64,000 nt of DNA from an uncultured Oleiphilaceae bacterium (GCA_913060665.1 CAJXUY010000020.1:1-64000); one strand, 5' to 3'; positions 31,420-41,222 are shown, numbered from the stretch's first letter. Numbers and translations are program-made. Notes: generated from the letters alone by a model not told the origin.

Positions 31420-31878
31420 TTATTGAAACGAGTAATCCCGAAGTGCTTTAGAAGCTTCAATAATCGCGTCTTTATGGTTCTTTTCTAATTCAAAACGCTC
31501 TGCGTCCAGTTTTCGAATTAACGCTTTATCTGCTCGCTTTCGAGCGCCGTGAGTCGGCATATGTTCGGTTGCATCGTACATGATGGAGAAAACATTGAAT
31601 GGAGCCTGATCATGAAGAATAGGGGCAATATGATCAAGTAGGACTTTAATTCGAATGCTGCCTTCAGATAGGTCAACTTGTTCCTCTATTATACAAAGCG
31701 CGATAATCTTAATGCTTTCAATTACTTCTTTTCGTTTTTGTTTTTTTATTTGATCTTGATTCCGCTGAGCTGTTTCTGCCGCTTTTATATAGCGCCATTT
31801 CTTTAGAATCCATAAAGCAAGTACAACCGATACCAATACGCCTATGGCAATGCTGCTCAAAATGATGCCGTTGTTCAT
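31420..31878 (-). CDS. DUF2489-like membrane-anchored protein
   Basis: The product has 152 residues from the ATG at 31878, with one N-terminal membrane helix (about residues 6-27) and a charged cytoplasmic helical part. The C-terminal segment with RIKVLLDHIAP and a late arginine-rich stretch suggests DUF2489, a family of unknown function seen at this place in Pseudomonas. A TTG at 31914 would add 12 residues; the ATG has a GGA site. Confidence 0.65.
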   Translation of the reverse strand: MNNGIILSSIAIGVLVSVVLALWILKKWRYIKAAETAQRNQDQIKKQKRKEVIESIKIIALCIIEEQVDLSEGSIRIKVLLDHIAPILHDQAPFNVFSIMYDATEHMPTHGARKRADKALIRKLDAERFELEKNHKDAIIEASKALRDYSFQ

Positions 31879-31969
31879 TCTATGTTCCGTTGATAAAAAG
31901 TGGGTTATTTTCAAGAGGGAAGATAGGCCTCAGAACATTGACCCTCTTATATCGAGTAATGATAGCAGG

Positions 31970-31998
31970 AGCTAAATGGTAATCATAACCATTTAGCT
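31970..31998. promoter_or_regulatory. 11-bp inverted repeat, Fur-like, before peroxidase gene
   Basis: AGCTAAATGGT and ACCATTTAGCT flank a 7-base centre. The core TGGTAATCATAACC matches 11 of 14 positions of the Fur-box centre TGATAATCATTATC. It is about 100 bases upstream of the cytochrome c peroxidase gene. It could instead be an RNA hairpin. Confidence 0.45.
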
Positions 31999-32097
31999 TT
32001 ATGATAGTAAAACTATACAAAAGATAAGGTTATTAATAGTACTAATACCTTTCTCGACCCATTACTTGGTTTTGATCTATTTCTACTGGAGAAAATA

Positions 32098-33273
32098 TTG
32101 TCCGTTATACGCTTTAGTATTTTTGTCGCTTATTCAGTGCTGCTGTTGAACAGTAATACTCTCATTGCAGACTCTTCCAATAAAAACTCGAACATCTCAA
32201 CCGTAGAAGTGTTGGGTGAAAAGTTGTTTTTTGACCACATTCTGTCTCTCAATAGAACCCAGTCGTGCGCTACTTGCCATATGCCAAGTGTAGGCTTCTC
32301 TGACATGAGGGGCAATAGTGTGAATGGAGCTGTATCGTTGGGTGATGATGGAAAATCACTGGGTGACCGCAACGCTCCGACAGCTTCATATGCCAACATT
32401 ACGCCCTTATTTCATAAAAATAGTGACGGTTTGTATGTTGGCGGGCAGTTTTTAGATGGAAGAGAACCTGACTTGAAGGGGCAAGCAGGAGGCCCACCGT
32501 TAAACCCCATTGAGATGGGAATGCCGGGCAAGGCAGAAGTCGTCGAACGTTTACTGGAAAGCCCTGGCTATGTGAGTGCTTTTAAGCAATTCTATGGAGA
32601 GAATATATTTCTTAATATTGATAGCGCTTACGCTGCATTAGCTGAGAGCATTGCAGCATTTGAGAAAACCGATGAATTTTCCCCTTTTGATTCTAAATAT
32701 GATCGTTACTTAAAAGGGGAGTATGAACTAAGTCCTGAAGAGGATTTGGGTATGACACTCTTTTTCTCTCAGCAATTCACAAACTGTAACCTATGTCATC
32801 AGCTAAAAAATCAGGCCGTTTCTGAGGGTGAGACATTTAGCAACTACCAATATCATAACATTGGTGTTCCTGAAAATAGTGCTGTTCGCGCTGTAAACGG
32901 CGTTGCAGAAAACTATGTTGATGAGGGGTTGTTTAATAATCCATTAGTCAGTGATGTTAAACAACGAGGTAAGTTTAAGGTTCCTACGTTACGCAACGTA
33001 GCTGTCACCGCTCCTTATATGCATAACGGTGTATTTCAGGATCTGCGTACCGTGATGCTGTTTTACAATAAATATAACAGTCGAAGTGAAAAAAGACAGA
33101 TTAACCCGGAAACAGGTGAGCGTTGGGAAGTGCCGGAAATCGCTGAAAATATTTCAATGGAAGAGTTAAAAACCGGCCCGGCGCTAGATGATAAGCGGAT
33201 TAATGCGTTGGTAGCCTTTATGCGCCTGCTAACCGATAAGCGATATGAGCATTTACTTTCCGATTCTAATTGA
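32098..33273 (+). CDS. di-haem cytochrome c peroxidase/MauG family protein
   Basis: This is a 391-residue exported protein with an N-terminal signal segment (about residues 1-25). Two CxxCH haem sites are present: CATCH at 57-61 and CNLCH at 230-234, in the typical peroxidase layout (VGFSD, FKVPTLRNVAVTAPYMHNG). It is periplasmic. The start codon is TTG with GGAG 7 bases upstream. It heads the imelysin/DUF1111 cluster, where the family is thought to take part in iron handling; the electron partner is unknown. Confidence 0.88.
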   Translation: MSVIRFSIFVAYSVLLLNSNTLIADSSNKNSNISTVEVLGEKLFFDHILSLNRTQSCATCHMPSVGFSDMRGNSVNGAVSLGDDGKSLGDRNAPTASYANITPLFHKNSDGLYVGGQFLDGREPDLKGQAGGPPLNPIEMGMPGKAEVVERLLESPGYVSAFKQFYGENIFLNIDSAYAALAESIAAFEKTDEFSPFDSKYDRYLKGEYELSPEEDLGMTLFFSQQFTNCNLCHQLKNQAVSEGETFSNYQYHNIGVPENSAVRAVNGVAENYVDEGLFNNPLVSDVKQRGKFKVPTLRNVAVTAPYMHNGVFQDLRTVMLFYNKYNSRSEKRQINPETGERWEVPEIAENISMEELKTGPALDDKRINALVAFMRLLTDKRYEHLLSDSN

Positions 33274-33297
33274 TAATCATTATTACTAACATTATCA
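33271..33297. promoter_or_regulatory. Fur-like box overlapping peroxidase stop
   Basis: TGATAATCATTAT matches the centre of the Fur consensus (TGATAATCATTATC) at 13 positions. With ATTATCA at 33291-33297 it also forms a 7-bp inverted repeat. It overlaps the stop codon of the peroxidase gene and precedes the first imelysin gene by 41 bases, so iron-repressed transcription of that gene is likely. Confidence 0.7.
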
Positions 33298-33337
33298 TAT
33301 GCAATTAAATCATGCTTAAAAATACTACGGAGTAGAT

Positions 33338-34627
33338 ATGGCGCCTATAAAGAATATGCTGGCGGTGCTCGTTGCGGGTACCATCGTTGCAGGTTGTAAT
33401 ACAACAGAAACTCAAAAGGATGTCGTTGTAGATGACGCATCTGTACTGGCGACGTATGTTGACATCGCACAAGCTAAATATGAAGACTCGTTGACCACCG
33501 CCCAGGCGCTTAATACTTCTATTACAGAGTTTTTAGCGGCACCAACTGAAGCTAGCCTAGATGTTGCTAAAGCGGCTTGGGTTGCGGCTCGTGTACCTTA
33601 TCAGCAAACTGAAGTGTACCGCTTTGGTAATGTATCTGTTGATGATTGGGAAGGTAAAGTAAACGCTTGGCCATTAGATGAAGGCCTGATTGATTACGTC
33701 GCCTCTGCTTATGGGACAGAGTCTGACGAGAATGGGTTTTATACTGCAAATATTATTGCTAACCCTACATTAAAAGTAGGCGGTGTAACCGTTGATGCAA
33801 CTACAATTGATAAAGCATTGTTGTCTGAAACCCTGCATGAAATTGATGAAATTGAGTCAAACGTAGCGACGGGTTACCACGTAATTGAGTTTTTACTGTG
33901 GGGTCAAGACTTGAATGGCACGAAACCTGGTGCTGGAGCACGACCTGCAACTGATTATTCATTAGAAAACTGTACTGGCGGCAACTGTGATCGTCGTAGA
34001 GCTTATTTGCAAGCAGCTACTCAGTTAATGATTGATGACCTTCAGGAAATGGCCGACAACTGGAAAGAAGGTGGTGCGTCTCAGCAAGAACTTGCTGCAA
34101 AAGGAGCAAAAGGTGGTTTAGCTACGATCCTAACAGGCATGGGTAGCTTGGCTTACGGCGAGTTAGCGGGTGAGCGTATTAAGTTAGGGTTAATGTTACA
34201 CGACCCAGAAGAAGAGCATGACTGCTTCTCAGATAATACGCATTGGTCTCACTTTTATGATGCGAAGGGTATTAAGAATGTGTACCTAGGTGAGTACACG
34301 CGAGTTGACGGTTCAGTGGTTGCGGGCCAGAGTTTATCTGATCTTGTGAAGTCTACTGACGCGGCGTTAGACGCTGACATGAAGGAAAAACTAACAGTAA
34401 CCGAAAATGCAATGCAGGCTATGGTTGATGAGGCAGAAAAAGGCCGTACATTTGATGTACTTATTGGCGCAGATGAAGCCGCTGGTAATCAAGTTATTCA
34501 AAATGTTGTAGATGCGCTTGTTGCTCAAGCTAAGACCACAGAGAAAATTATCGTAGCTTTGAAGTTAGGTAGCATTGAGTTAGAAGGGTCTGATAGCCTT
34601 GATAACCCTTCCTCAATAGTGCAGTAG
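33338..34627 (+). CDS. imelysin family lipoprotein (IrpA/IcmP type)
   Basis: This is a 429-residue lipoprotein precursor with the lipobox IVAGC (Cys20). It has the imelysin fold and the conserved GxHxxE-type motif GYHVIEFLLWG, thought to bind metal. The first of two repeated halves contains VPYQQTEVYRFG. Pseudomonas IcmP and cyanobacterial IrpA are relatives linked to iron uptake. The start is ATG with CGGAG. A strong terminator-like hairpin separates it from the next gene. Confidence 0.9.
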   Translation: MAPIKNMLAVLVAGTIVAGCNTTETQKDVVVDDASVLATYVDIAQAKYEDSLTTAQALNTSITEFLAAPTEASLDVAKAAWVAARVPYQQTEVYRFGNVSVDDWEGKVNAWPLDEGLIDYVASAYGTESDENGFYTANIIANPTLKVGGVTVDATTIDKALLSETLHEIDEIESNVATGYHVIEFLLWGQDLNGTKPGAGARPATDYSLENCTGGNCDRRRAYLQAATQLMIDDLQEMADNWKEGGASQQELAAKGAKGGLATILTGMGSLAYGELAGERIKLGLMLHDPEEEHDCFSDNTHWSHFYDAKGIKNVYLGEYTRVDGSVVAGQSLSDLVKSTDAALDADMKEKLTVTENAMQAMVDEAEKGRTFDVLIGADEAAGNQVIQNVVDALVAQAKTTEKIIVALKLGSIELEGSDSLDNPSSIVQ

Positions 34628-34670
34628 TAGGCTAAAGTACTCAGTTACTATATTAAGCACCTCGTAAGTT

Positions 34671-34716
34671 AATAAGATAGCCTCACATGTGTATGTCAGG
34701 CTATCTTATTATTTTG
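34671..34716 (+). terminator. terminator-like hairpin after first imelysin gene
   Basis: A perfect 13-bp stem (AATAAGATAGCCT / AGGCTATCTTATT) has a 14-base loop and is followed by ATTTT. It may end the first transcript or lower expression of the downstream genes. Confidence 0.75.
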
Positions 34717-34739
34717 ACCCTTTCAATTTTTAATATCCT

Positions 34740-36215
34740 ATGATTATAGTTAGTCGTAACTTTTTAATTTTTATAATATTGTCGCGACTTATAACGGTTG
34801 ATGTTTGTGCGGATATCCCTGTCGTTACAACAGACTTTTCAGTTGTTGAAGCGGGTGAGTCAATGCCCGGAGGGGATACAACGTCTAGGCACCGTAGCAA
34901 TCGTCATTCTTTTTCTCATCCTTCTAGCAATCTGGGCTTTGAACAGGGGTTGGACTTTAAGGTGGGTAACGGGGTGTTTAAAAAAATATGGGTTTCGTCT
35001 CCCTCGAGTACCACCGCGAGTGATGGCTTAGGGCCTCTTTATAATGCCCGCTCTTGCTTGAGATGCCATACGAATAATGGGCGCGGCCAGCCGCCTACCG
35101 AAGGGTTTCAGCAAACCCGAGCTGTTCCGCTATTTTTAAGGATTAGTATTCCCCCACAAACCCAAGCTGAGAAAATCTTACTATCACAGCATCGACTGGG
35201 TTTTATTCCAGAGCCCACTTATGGCAGTCAGTTGCAGGGGTTTTCGACTCAAGGGGTTAACGCAGAAGGCTTACTGAATGTGAGCTATACAGAGATTCCT
35301 CAGCCGTTATCTGAAGGGCAGATTATCTCTCTTCGACAGCCCCATTACACGGTTTCGAATCTGGGGTACGGTGACCTGCATGCAGAAACGCAGTACTCTC
35401 CTCGTATTGCGCCACCGATGATTGGGCTTGGTTTACTTGAAGCGATTGATGCTCAAGACCTATTACAATTGGCGGACCCGGAAGATCGTGATAGTGATGG
35501 GATTTCAGGACGCGTTAATAAAGTATGGGATATCAAGACTCAATCGGTCACTATTGGTCGGTTTGGTTGGAAGGCGGGTACACCAACACTGGAGCAGCAA
35601 AACAATGCAGCACTCAATGGGGATCTTGGCATTGGCTCTTGGATGTACCCAAACCCCTATGGAGATTGCACTACGCAACAAGTAGAGTGCATTAATCAGC
35701 CGCACGGCAATACTTCATTGCAGGGTGGTTTGGAAGCTTCCAGAACAATGACAGATCTCTTGCTTTATTATACTCGTCACTTAGCAGTACCTATGCGACG
35801 ATCCGCAGGAGCTAGGCGAGCATTAACAGGCAAACAGTTGTTTTATAAAACGGGCTGTATAGGATGCCACACCCCTAAATATACAACTAAATCAGATGCT
35901 GCTGTACCTGAGCTTGCAAACCAATTAATCTGGCCCTATACCGATTTTCTATTGCACGATATGGGTGAGGGGCTTGCCGATAACCGCCCAGAGTTCAGTG
36001 CTAATGGTCGTGAATGGCGAACACCCCCTTTATGGGGTATTGGCTTAACCGAAATAGTGAGTGGCCATAGAAGTTTTTTGCATGATGGTAGGGCCCGTTC
36101 GCTGTTAGAGGCGATACTTTGGCATGGAGGCGAAGCAGAAGCGGCTAAAGCGCGAGTGGTTAAGATGAGTGCAAAAGAGCGAAACGATTTGATCTATTTT
36201 CTGGAGACACTTTAA
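34740..36215 (+). CDS. DUF1111 di-haem oxidoreductase
   Basis: This is a 491-residue exported protein of the di-haem (thiol) oxidoreductase-like DUF1111 family. A signal segment covers about residues 1-24. CLRCH at 106-110 and a second CIGCH near residue 377 bind haem; the conserved C-terminal HDGRARSLLEAILWHGGEA is typical. It usually stands next to imelysin genes. The ribosome site before the ATG is weak. Its stop overlaps the start of the next gene (TAATG). Confidence 0.9.
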   Translation: MIIVSRNFLIFIILSRLITVDVCADIPVVTTDFSVVEAGESMPGGDTTSRHRSNRHSFSHPSSNLGFEQGLDFKVGNGVFKKIWVSSPSSTTASDGLGPLYNARSCLRCHTNNGRGQPPTEGFQQTRAVPLFLRISIPPQTQAEKILLSQHRLGFIPEPTYGSQLQGFSTQGVNAEGLLNVSYTEIPQPLSEGQIISLRQPHYTVSNLGYGDLHAETQYSPRIAPPMIGLGLLEAIDAQDLLQLADPEDRDSDGISGRVNKVWDIKTQSVTIGRFGWKAGTPTLEQQNNAALNGDLGIGSWMYPNPYGDCTTQQVECINQPHGNTSLQGGLEASRTMTDLLLYYTRHLAVPMRRSAGARRALTGKQLFYKTGCIGCHTPKYTTKSDAAVPELANQLIWPYTDFLLHDMGEGLADNRPEFSANGREWRTPPLWGIGLTEIVSGHRSFLHDGRARSLLEAILWHGGEAEAAKARVVKMSAKERNDLIYFLETL

Positions 36216-37333
36216 TGATAAACCATAATTTGAGTCACCATATACCGTGTCACTTGAATATTCGAGTATTGGTGATGCTATTAGGGAGCTTATGGTTTCA
36301 ATCTGCACTTGCAGAGCCGACTAATAAGCAATGGCATGAGTTTAATCTGGCGGTTATTGATCAGCATATTGTCCCTCGGTATCAACAATTGGAACGTCAG
36401 GGCGATAAATTGCTATCAGCCAATACGGCTCTTTGCGAAGTACTGGATGAATCATCTTTACAGGCATCAAAGGCTGCATTTAATCACACCATGGATGCGT
36501 GGCAGGGAATTCAACATGTTCGGTTTGGCCCGGTAGAAATACTCTTACGCCACTTTAGTATGCAGTACTGGCCGGATAAAAAGAATCATATTGGCAAACA
36601 CCTGGAACGTTTAATTGCAGACAATGACGAGGAACTATTAACTAGCGACCGCTTTTATCGGTTAGGTGTTAGCGTTAAAGGGCTTCCTGCGATTGAGCGT
36701 TTATTATATGCCGATGATGCATTAGCCGCGTTAAAAGCTAACCCTTATCGTTGTATGGTGGCGGTTAGGATCAGTGCTTATGTTGCCGAAATGGGCCGAG
36801 ATATAGTATTGGAATGGGACAGCGTGATGCGCCCTCACTTTGCAAATGTAAATAGCGGTGATGATTACTTTGAAGAAGACCTTGAAGCCTCAATTTTTAT
36901 ACTCAAAGCACTGGTTGAGCCATTAGAAGTGATTCGTGACCTAAAAATTGATCGCCCGCTCGGTAAGCGTGCTGGTAAAGCAAAATATAAGCGATTGGAG
37001 TCTTGGCGGAGTGCTCGCTCGTTACGAAATATACAAATTAACGTATCAGAACTAAAGGCGCTTTTTAAGGGCGATGGCAAGCAGGATTCCTCCGCAAGCG
37101 TGCAGCACTTGTTGGATGAAACTGATGCTAAAGCAATATTGCGTCAATTTTCAGCGCTTGAATCGCAATTAAAAAGTATCCCATCTCCGCTAGAAGAAAC
37201 TATTAATACTCCAGAAGGAAGAAGCGAACTCTTAAAAGCGTCTTCTATGATCACGAGCCTTCATGAGAGTCTTGAAGCCGCAATGGTTAAAAATGGCATT
37301 CATCTTGGGTTTAATAGTCGAGATGGCGATTAA
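36215..37333 (+). CDS. second imelysin family protein
   Basis: This is a 372-residue exported protein with a signal segment ending near SALAEP. It has the imelysin fold (AFNHTMDAWQGIQHVRFGPVE). At the position of the GxHxxE motif it reads GLPAIERLLY, so the histidine is replaced by proline. It overlaps the DUF1111 stop by one base and has GGAG upstream, so translation is coupled. The metal-binding role may be lost or different from the first copy. Confidence 0.85.
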   Translation: MINHNLSHHIPCHLNIRVLVMLLGSLWFQSALAEPTNKQWHEFNLAVIDQHIVPRYQQLERQGDKLLSANTALCEVLDESSLQASKAAFNHTMDAWQGIQHVRFGPVEILLRHFSMQYWPDKKNHIGKHLERLIADNDEELLTSDRFYRLGVSVKGLPAIERLLYADDALAALKANPYRCMVAVRISAYVAEMGRDIVLEWDSVMRPHFANVNSGDDYFEEDLEASIFILKALVEPLEVIRDLKIDRPLGKRAGKAKYKRLESWRSARSLRNIQINVSELKALFKGDGKQDSSASVQHLLDETDAKAILRQFSALESQLKSIPSPLEETINTPEGRSELLKASSMITSLHESLEAAMVKNGIHLGFNSRDGD

Positions 37334-37336
37334 ATA

Positions 37337-38488
37337 ATGAAGATCAGTCGGCGAAGGTTTAGTCAGTTGTTGCTAGGGCTTTTAGCCACACCAGACATTG
37401 CAATATCGTCAGCAATAGTAGGTGGGCAGTCTAAAGTAAACCCTGCACCTGACTTTTATGCCAGTGCCGCAAAAGGGAAGGATAACCAGTATTACCTGCA
37501 AGTGATCGACAACCTTGGCCGGCAAGTAAAGCACCTTGCTCTACCGGCTCGGGCTCATCAAGTGATCGCGCACCCTTATTATCCCTGGCTGTTAGTCGTG
37601 GCAAGGCGCCCAGGGTATTACATTAAGGTGTTTGACTATCAAGAAGGCGTTACGCGTTTTGAAATTGAATCAAAAGCGGGATACCATTTTTATGGTCATG
37701 CAGTATTTTCACCTGATGGACGGTTTTTAGTGACGACAGAACACCATATAGCAAAAGGGCATGGCCGTTTGGTCATGCGTGATGCTGAGAAGGGTTTTGT
37801 TGAAGTAGCAGATTATCCTTCATATGGTATTGGCCCTCATCAGTTATCTTTTTTGTCTGACCAGCAAACACTGGTGGTCGCCAACGGCGGAATACTCACT
37901 CACCCTGATCGAGGGCGTGAAAAGCTGAACCTAGATACAATGGAGCCTTCACTTGACTATATCGACTTCAAATCGGGCGCTTTATTAGAGAAACAAACAC
38001 TAGCAAAAGAACTTCACCAGCTAAGTATTCGTCATTTAGCGGTTAATAACACTGATCAGGTGGTGGCGGTGATGCAATATCAAGGAGGCAAGATGGACAA
38101 CCCTCCTTTGGTAGCGACTCATCGGCGAGGAGAAGACATTCGCTTGCTCGCGGCACCTGAAACAGTGAACCGTTCAATGAAGCAATACTGTGGCAGTGTC
38201 AGCATTGATACGACCGGCTCTTTTGCCGCTGTGTCATCCCCGAGAGGGAATATTGTGACTATTTGGGATATTGACGCTGGAAAATACGTCAACCATTTCG
38301 GGTGCTCTGATGGCTGCGGTATTGCAACTGCTGGCACCGGAGGCTTTATGATATCCACAGGTACTGGTCGGTTTTACCACTATGACTTGGTCACTCGCTC
38401 TCTTACCAAGAAAATGCTAGATATTTCGTCCTCAGTTTCATGGGATAACCATTTGACCGCTATAACTACCGCGATTATAAAAGCTTAG
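37337..38488 (+). CDS. DUF1513 beta-propeller protein with Tat-type signal
   Basis: This 383-residue protein begins with a twin-arginine signal (SRRRFSQLLLGLLA), so it is probably exported folded. The rest reads as a WD-like beta-propeller (for example HAVFSPDGRFLVTTEH), typical of DUF1513. It starts four bases after imelysin 2, which makes the DUF1111-imelysin-DUF1513 run an operon. The function is unknown; the context suggests periplasmic iron handling. Confidence 0.87.
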   Translation: MKISRRRFSQLLLGLLATPDIAISSAIVGGQSKVNPAPDFYASAAKGKDNQYYLQVIDNLGRQVKHLALPARAHQVIAHPYYPWLLVVARRPGYYIKVFDYQEGVTRFEIESKAGYHFYGHAVFSPDGRFLVTTEHHIAKGHGRLVMRDAEKGFVEVADYPSYGIGPHQLSFLSDQQTLVVANGGILTHPDRGREKLNLDTMEPSLDYIDFKSGALLEKQTLAKELHQLSIRHLAVNNTDQVVAVMQYQGGKMDNPPLVATHRRGEDIRLLAAPETVNRSMKQYCGSVSIDTTGSFAAVSSPRGNIVTIWDIDAGKYVNHFGCSDGCGIATAGTGGFMISTGTGRFYHYDLVTRSLTKKMLDISSSVSWDNHLTAITTAIIKA

Positions 38489-38564
38489 ATTGGGTCAAAA
38501 GTGAAAGAGAGCTCATTATTGAGCTCGCCGCAGTCCTCGGAATTGTATTAAAAGAGGCTGTGTG

Positions 38565-39362
38565 GCCTCATTGTTAGGCGGTATGCATACCATCGACGGT
38601 GATGGATACGTCGAAGCTGAATCTGACATGGACCTATTTTTGAAAATAGTAATAATCCGGTACTTAGGTGGTTAGGCGATAGTCAGATTAATGCGAAGCC
38701 TGAGGTGCACAAGCAGTCTTATTCCCAGCCATTTTATAAAGATGAGCAATACTGTAAATCTTGTCACAATGAGTTTTCCCCCGGGTTTGGTGCGATGGTA
38801 GTAGATACCTGGGGTGAGTGGGAAAAATCTTCGTTTAATAACCCAGAGAATCCTAAAAAACGTCGTGGTTGCATTGCGTGCCATATGCACGGCGATATTT
38901 CAAAAATTGGTGAAGATGTGCCAGGGATCTCAACCGATGGGGGTCGAGTAAAGAAAAATGTCGTGACGCATCAGGTTACAGGAGCCAATCATTTTTTAGT
39001 CGGGCTTAGAAACCCTGAACTGGAAAAAATGAGTATCGAATTATTAAAAACATCAGCCAGTCTTGAACAGTCAATAACCTGACGGTAAGAGTTAACAATA
39101 TTGGGCGGGCCATGCATTTCCCACCGGTGTTGCCGACTTTAGAGAGTTCTGGCTGCAAATAAACGTGACTGATGCCACCGGTAAAAAAGTGTTCAAAAGC
39201 AGGTATTTGGACGAAGACGGTAATGTAGAGCCCGATGCCAGAATGTTTATGAAGGTTTTTGGTGATAAAGAGGGTAAACCCTTAGGATTGATCTTCTGGC
39301 GCTATGAATAGCTATTGCAAGATACCCGTATTCCCGCCGATGGGTATCGAGATGAGACTTAA
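38565..39362 (+). pseudogene. frameshifted multihaem cytochrome c
   Basis: Pieces of one protein can be read across three frames. Segment 1 (about 38565-38640) has HTIDGDGYVEAE. Segment 2 (about 38640-39065) has CKSCH and CIACH haem sites. Segment 3 (from 39079) has LTVRVNN. Segment 4 (about 39100 to 39362) restores the original frame with FPTGVADFREFW, and is broken by a TAG at 39309-39311 before LLQDTRIPADGYRDET. At least three frameshifts and one stop are needed. It lies after the iron cluster, on the same strand. The N-terminus is also missing, and the family is a general multihaem cytochrome. Confidence 0.78.
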
Positions 39363-39379
39363 CTGGTGAGTAGGTCGAT

Positions 39380-39405
39380 CTCACCTTGATGGGTGAGGCT
39401 TTTTA
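39380..39405 (+). terminator. terminator after cytochrome pseudogene
   Basis: The stem CTCACC / GGTGAG with a 6-base loop is followed by GGC and a T-rich run. Confidence 0.65.
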
Positions 39406-39482
39406 TTAATGCTTGACCCATCGATTGAACTTTTGACTCCTGCTTCTCAAAGCGCCCTCAGTATTTATCAAGGCTGCGAGGG

Positions 39483-41222
39483 CTATTCGTCTAGCCACTT
39501 CTCTAGTCGGCTAAGTACTTTTTTTACCTTATCGCTTTTTTTTAACGTTTGTACTTGTTGCTTTGCTTTATCTTTTCGATCAGGCTCATCTGCCAGCAGA
39601 AGAGCACTTAACCCCATCTGCTTTAAATTAATACTGCAGTCTCCCCGGCTACCCATTGGTTTGTTGCATGATAATGGCCATTCGACGCCGGTTAATACAC
39701 GAGGCAGTTTGCACAGTGCCCACTCTTCTTTTTCGAGCTTAACATTCATGACAAGACTAATGGTTTGATTGGTGGCTATTTCTCCTTGTCCACTAATATG
39801 GGCGCCATCAAGCTCGCTAATAAAATAGGGGATGTTTAAGTGGTGATCCACTTCATCAATTGTAATCGCCAAATGCTCAAAAGGCGTTGTGTTGGAGTTA
39901 GTTGCGACTACGCTTGTGACCTGGCTACAAAGCTCCTTCTCTAGGTTAAATAACGTTGTTTTACCGTTGTTAATCGTCACATTACCATTTATTTTATGGT
40001 TCAATAGCTGGTGGTTTTTAAACTGGCCGCTGCCATGAAGATTGATATTCGCGGCGCCGTATAGTTGGGGCTTGTGTCCCAAAGTTTGTAATAGTGACTC
40101 TATCTGTATGTTCTTGCCCTTCAAGTCAAAATGCCACGAGTTGGCTGCTAAGGTGAAGCCCCCTTCTATGTTTAGTGTACCGCCTAATGCATGGGCTGTG
40201 CCTGAGTGAATAATAATTTCATCTCCTGCAGATACCCAATCGAGGTTGATGTCTTGTAGGATTTGTTGATGGGTGTCTAATGTTTGTGCTTGCAAGGTGT
40301 TCTTGCCAGGAAGCATCATCAGCATCGCAAGGTCATAGCAATGGGCGCTGTTAGTAAGGTGAGGCTTCTCAAAGCATATTGCAGGTATGGAAATATGCTT
40401 GCCTTGTAAGGTGTTTTCGATGGATGGGTTTGCTCTCTGCCAAACAGTCTGGCCAGATAATGCCATATTGGGGGTTTTAAACTCGTCAAACGTAACTAAA
40501 ACCTCCTGCTTCGTGGCCTTTACTATTCCGTTGGAAGAAAGGTTAAACTCGCTAGCAGATAAACTAAGGTTGAATAGTTGAGTGTTTGGGTTATCACCTT
40601 TCGCCACATCGAGCTGAATATGTGTATCTTTAAGAATAGGTTCTGGGGTTTGTTTTGTAGTGGTCGCATTTGTGAGTCTACCTTTTATATGATAACGGCC
40701 AACGTCTAAGTGCTGAATATCACCCTGAATGTTCACGTTTGGGCGATTTAACGCTACTTTTTGATAGCTGTCACTGGGCAGTAGTGCCGAACTATTTATC
40801 GCAAACTCAAACCTGTTAGGCTGCATACCTGATGAGTCAAAGCTAACCACAACTTGCTCTATAAGGGGTACTGACTTTAAATTAGATATCGATGTGACGC
40901 TGTCTACTTTAACGCTGCTGGGTACGACTTTTAGCAGCAACAGGTCTGGCAAGCTAAAGGAGACGCTAGCGCCTTGCAACGTAACACCAGTCGTTGGTAC
41001 GACTATGCTGCTAGCAAATAGACTGGGAAAGGGCGATAAGTACCACTCAAGTGTTCCGATGATCTCGACAGGCTGGCCTAAATGTTCAGCCAGATGTTGG
41101 GTTATTTGCTGACGGTAGTCTCCAGCAGGAAACAGCAGCTTGATGGTAGACAGCAATATAATAGCGGCAAGAAATACAATCAATAATAGATTGGATATTC
41201 GAGATGAGAGGCCTTTGTCCAT
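39483..41222 (-). CDS. AsmA family envelope protein
   Basis: This is a 579-residue protein with one N-terminal membrane helix (about residues 10-32) and a long periplasmic part. The block starting YRQQITQHLAEHLGQPVEI resembles the AsmA N-terminal region, and the C-terminal half has repeated short beta strands (LHGSGQF..INGNVTINNG). AsmA-like proteins are thought to affect lipid traffic to the outer membrane. I chose the ATG at 41222; upstream codons would add 65 residues without family similarity. It converges on the pseudogene. Confidence 0.75.
   Translation of the reverse strand: MDKGLSSRISNLLLIVFLAAIILLSTIKLLFPAGDYRQQITQHLAEHLGQPVEIIGTLEWYLSPFPSLFASSIVVPTTGVTLQGASVSFSLPDLLLLKVVPSSVKVDSVTSISNLKSVPLIEQVVVSFDSSGMQPNRFEFAINSSALLPSDSYQKVALNRPNVNIQGDIQHLDVGRYHIKGRLTNATTTKQTPEPILKDTHIQLDVAKGDNPNTQLFNLSLSASEFNLSSNGIVKATKQEVLVTFDEFKTPNMALSGQTVWQRANPSIENTLQGKHISIPAICFEKPHLTNSAHCYDLAMLMMLPGKNTLQAQTLDTHQQILQDINLDWVSAGDEIIIHSGTAHALGGTLNIEGGFTLAANSWHFDLKGKNIQIESLLQTLGHKPQLYGAANINLHGSGQFKNHQLLNHKINGNVTINNGKTTLFNLEKELCSQVTSVVATNSNTTPFEHLAITIDEVDHHLNIPYFISELDGAHISGQGEIATNQTISLVMNVKLEKEEWALCKLPRVLTGVEWPLSCNKPMGSRGDCSINLKQMGLSALLLADEPDRKDKAKQQVQTLKKSDKVKKVLSRLEKWLDE

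Noticed and set aside
38705-39082. Intact 125-residue cytochrome gene
   Set aside because: The GTG-started frame is only the middle of a larger broken gene; matching sequence continues in other frames on both sides.
39409-39768. 119-codon plus-strand frame inside the AsmA gene
   Set aside because: It is antisense to the C-terminal part of a well-supported gene and looks like a low-complexity shadow.
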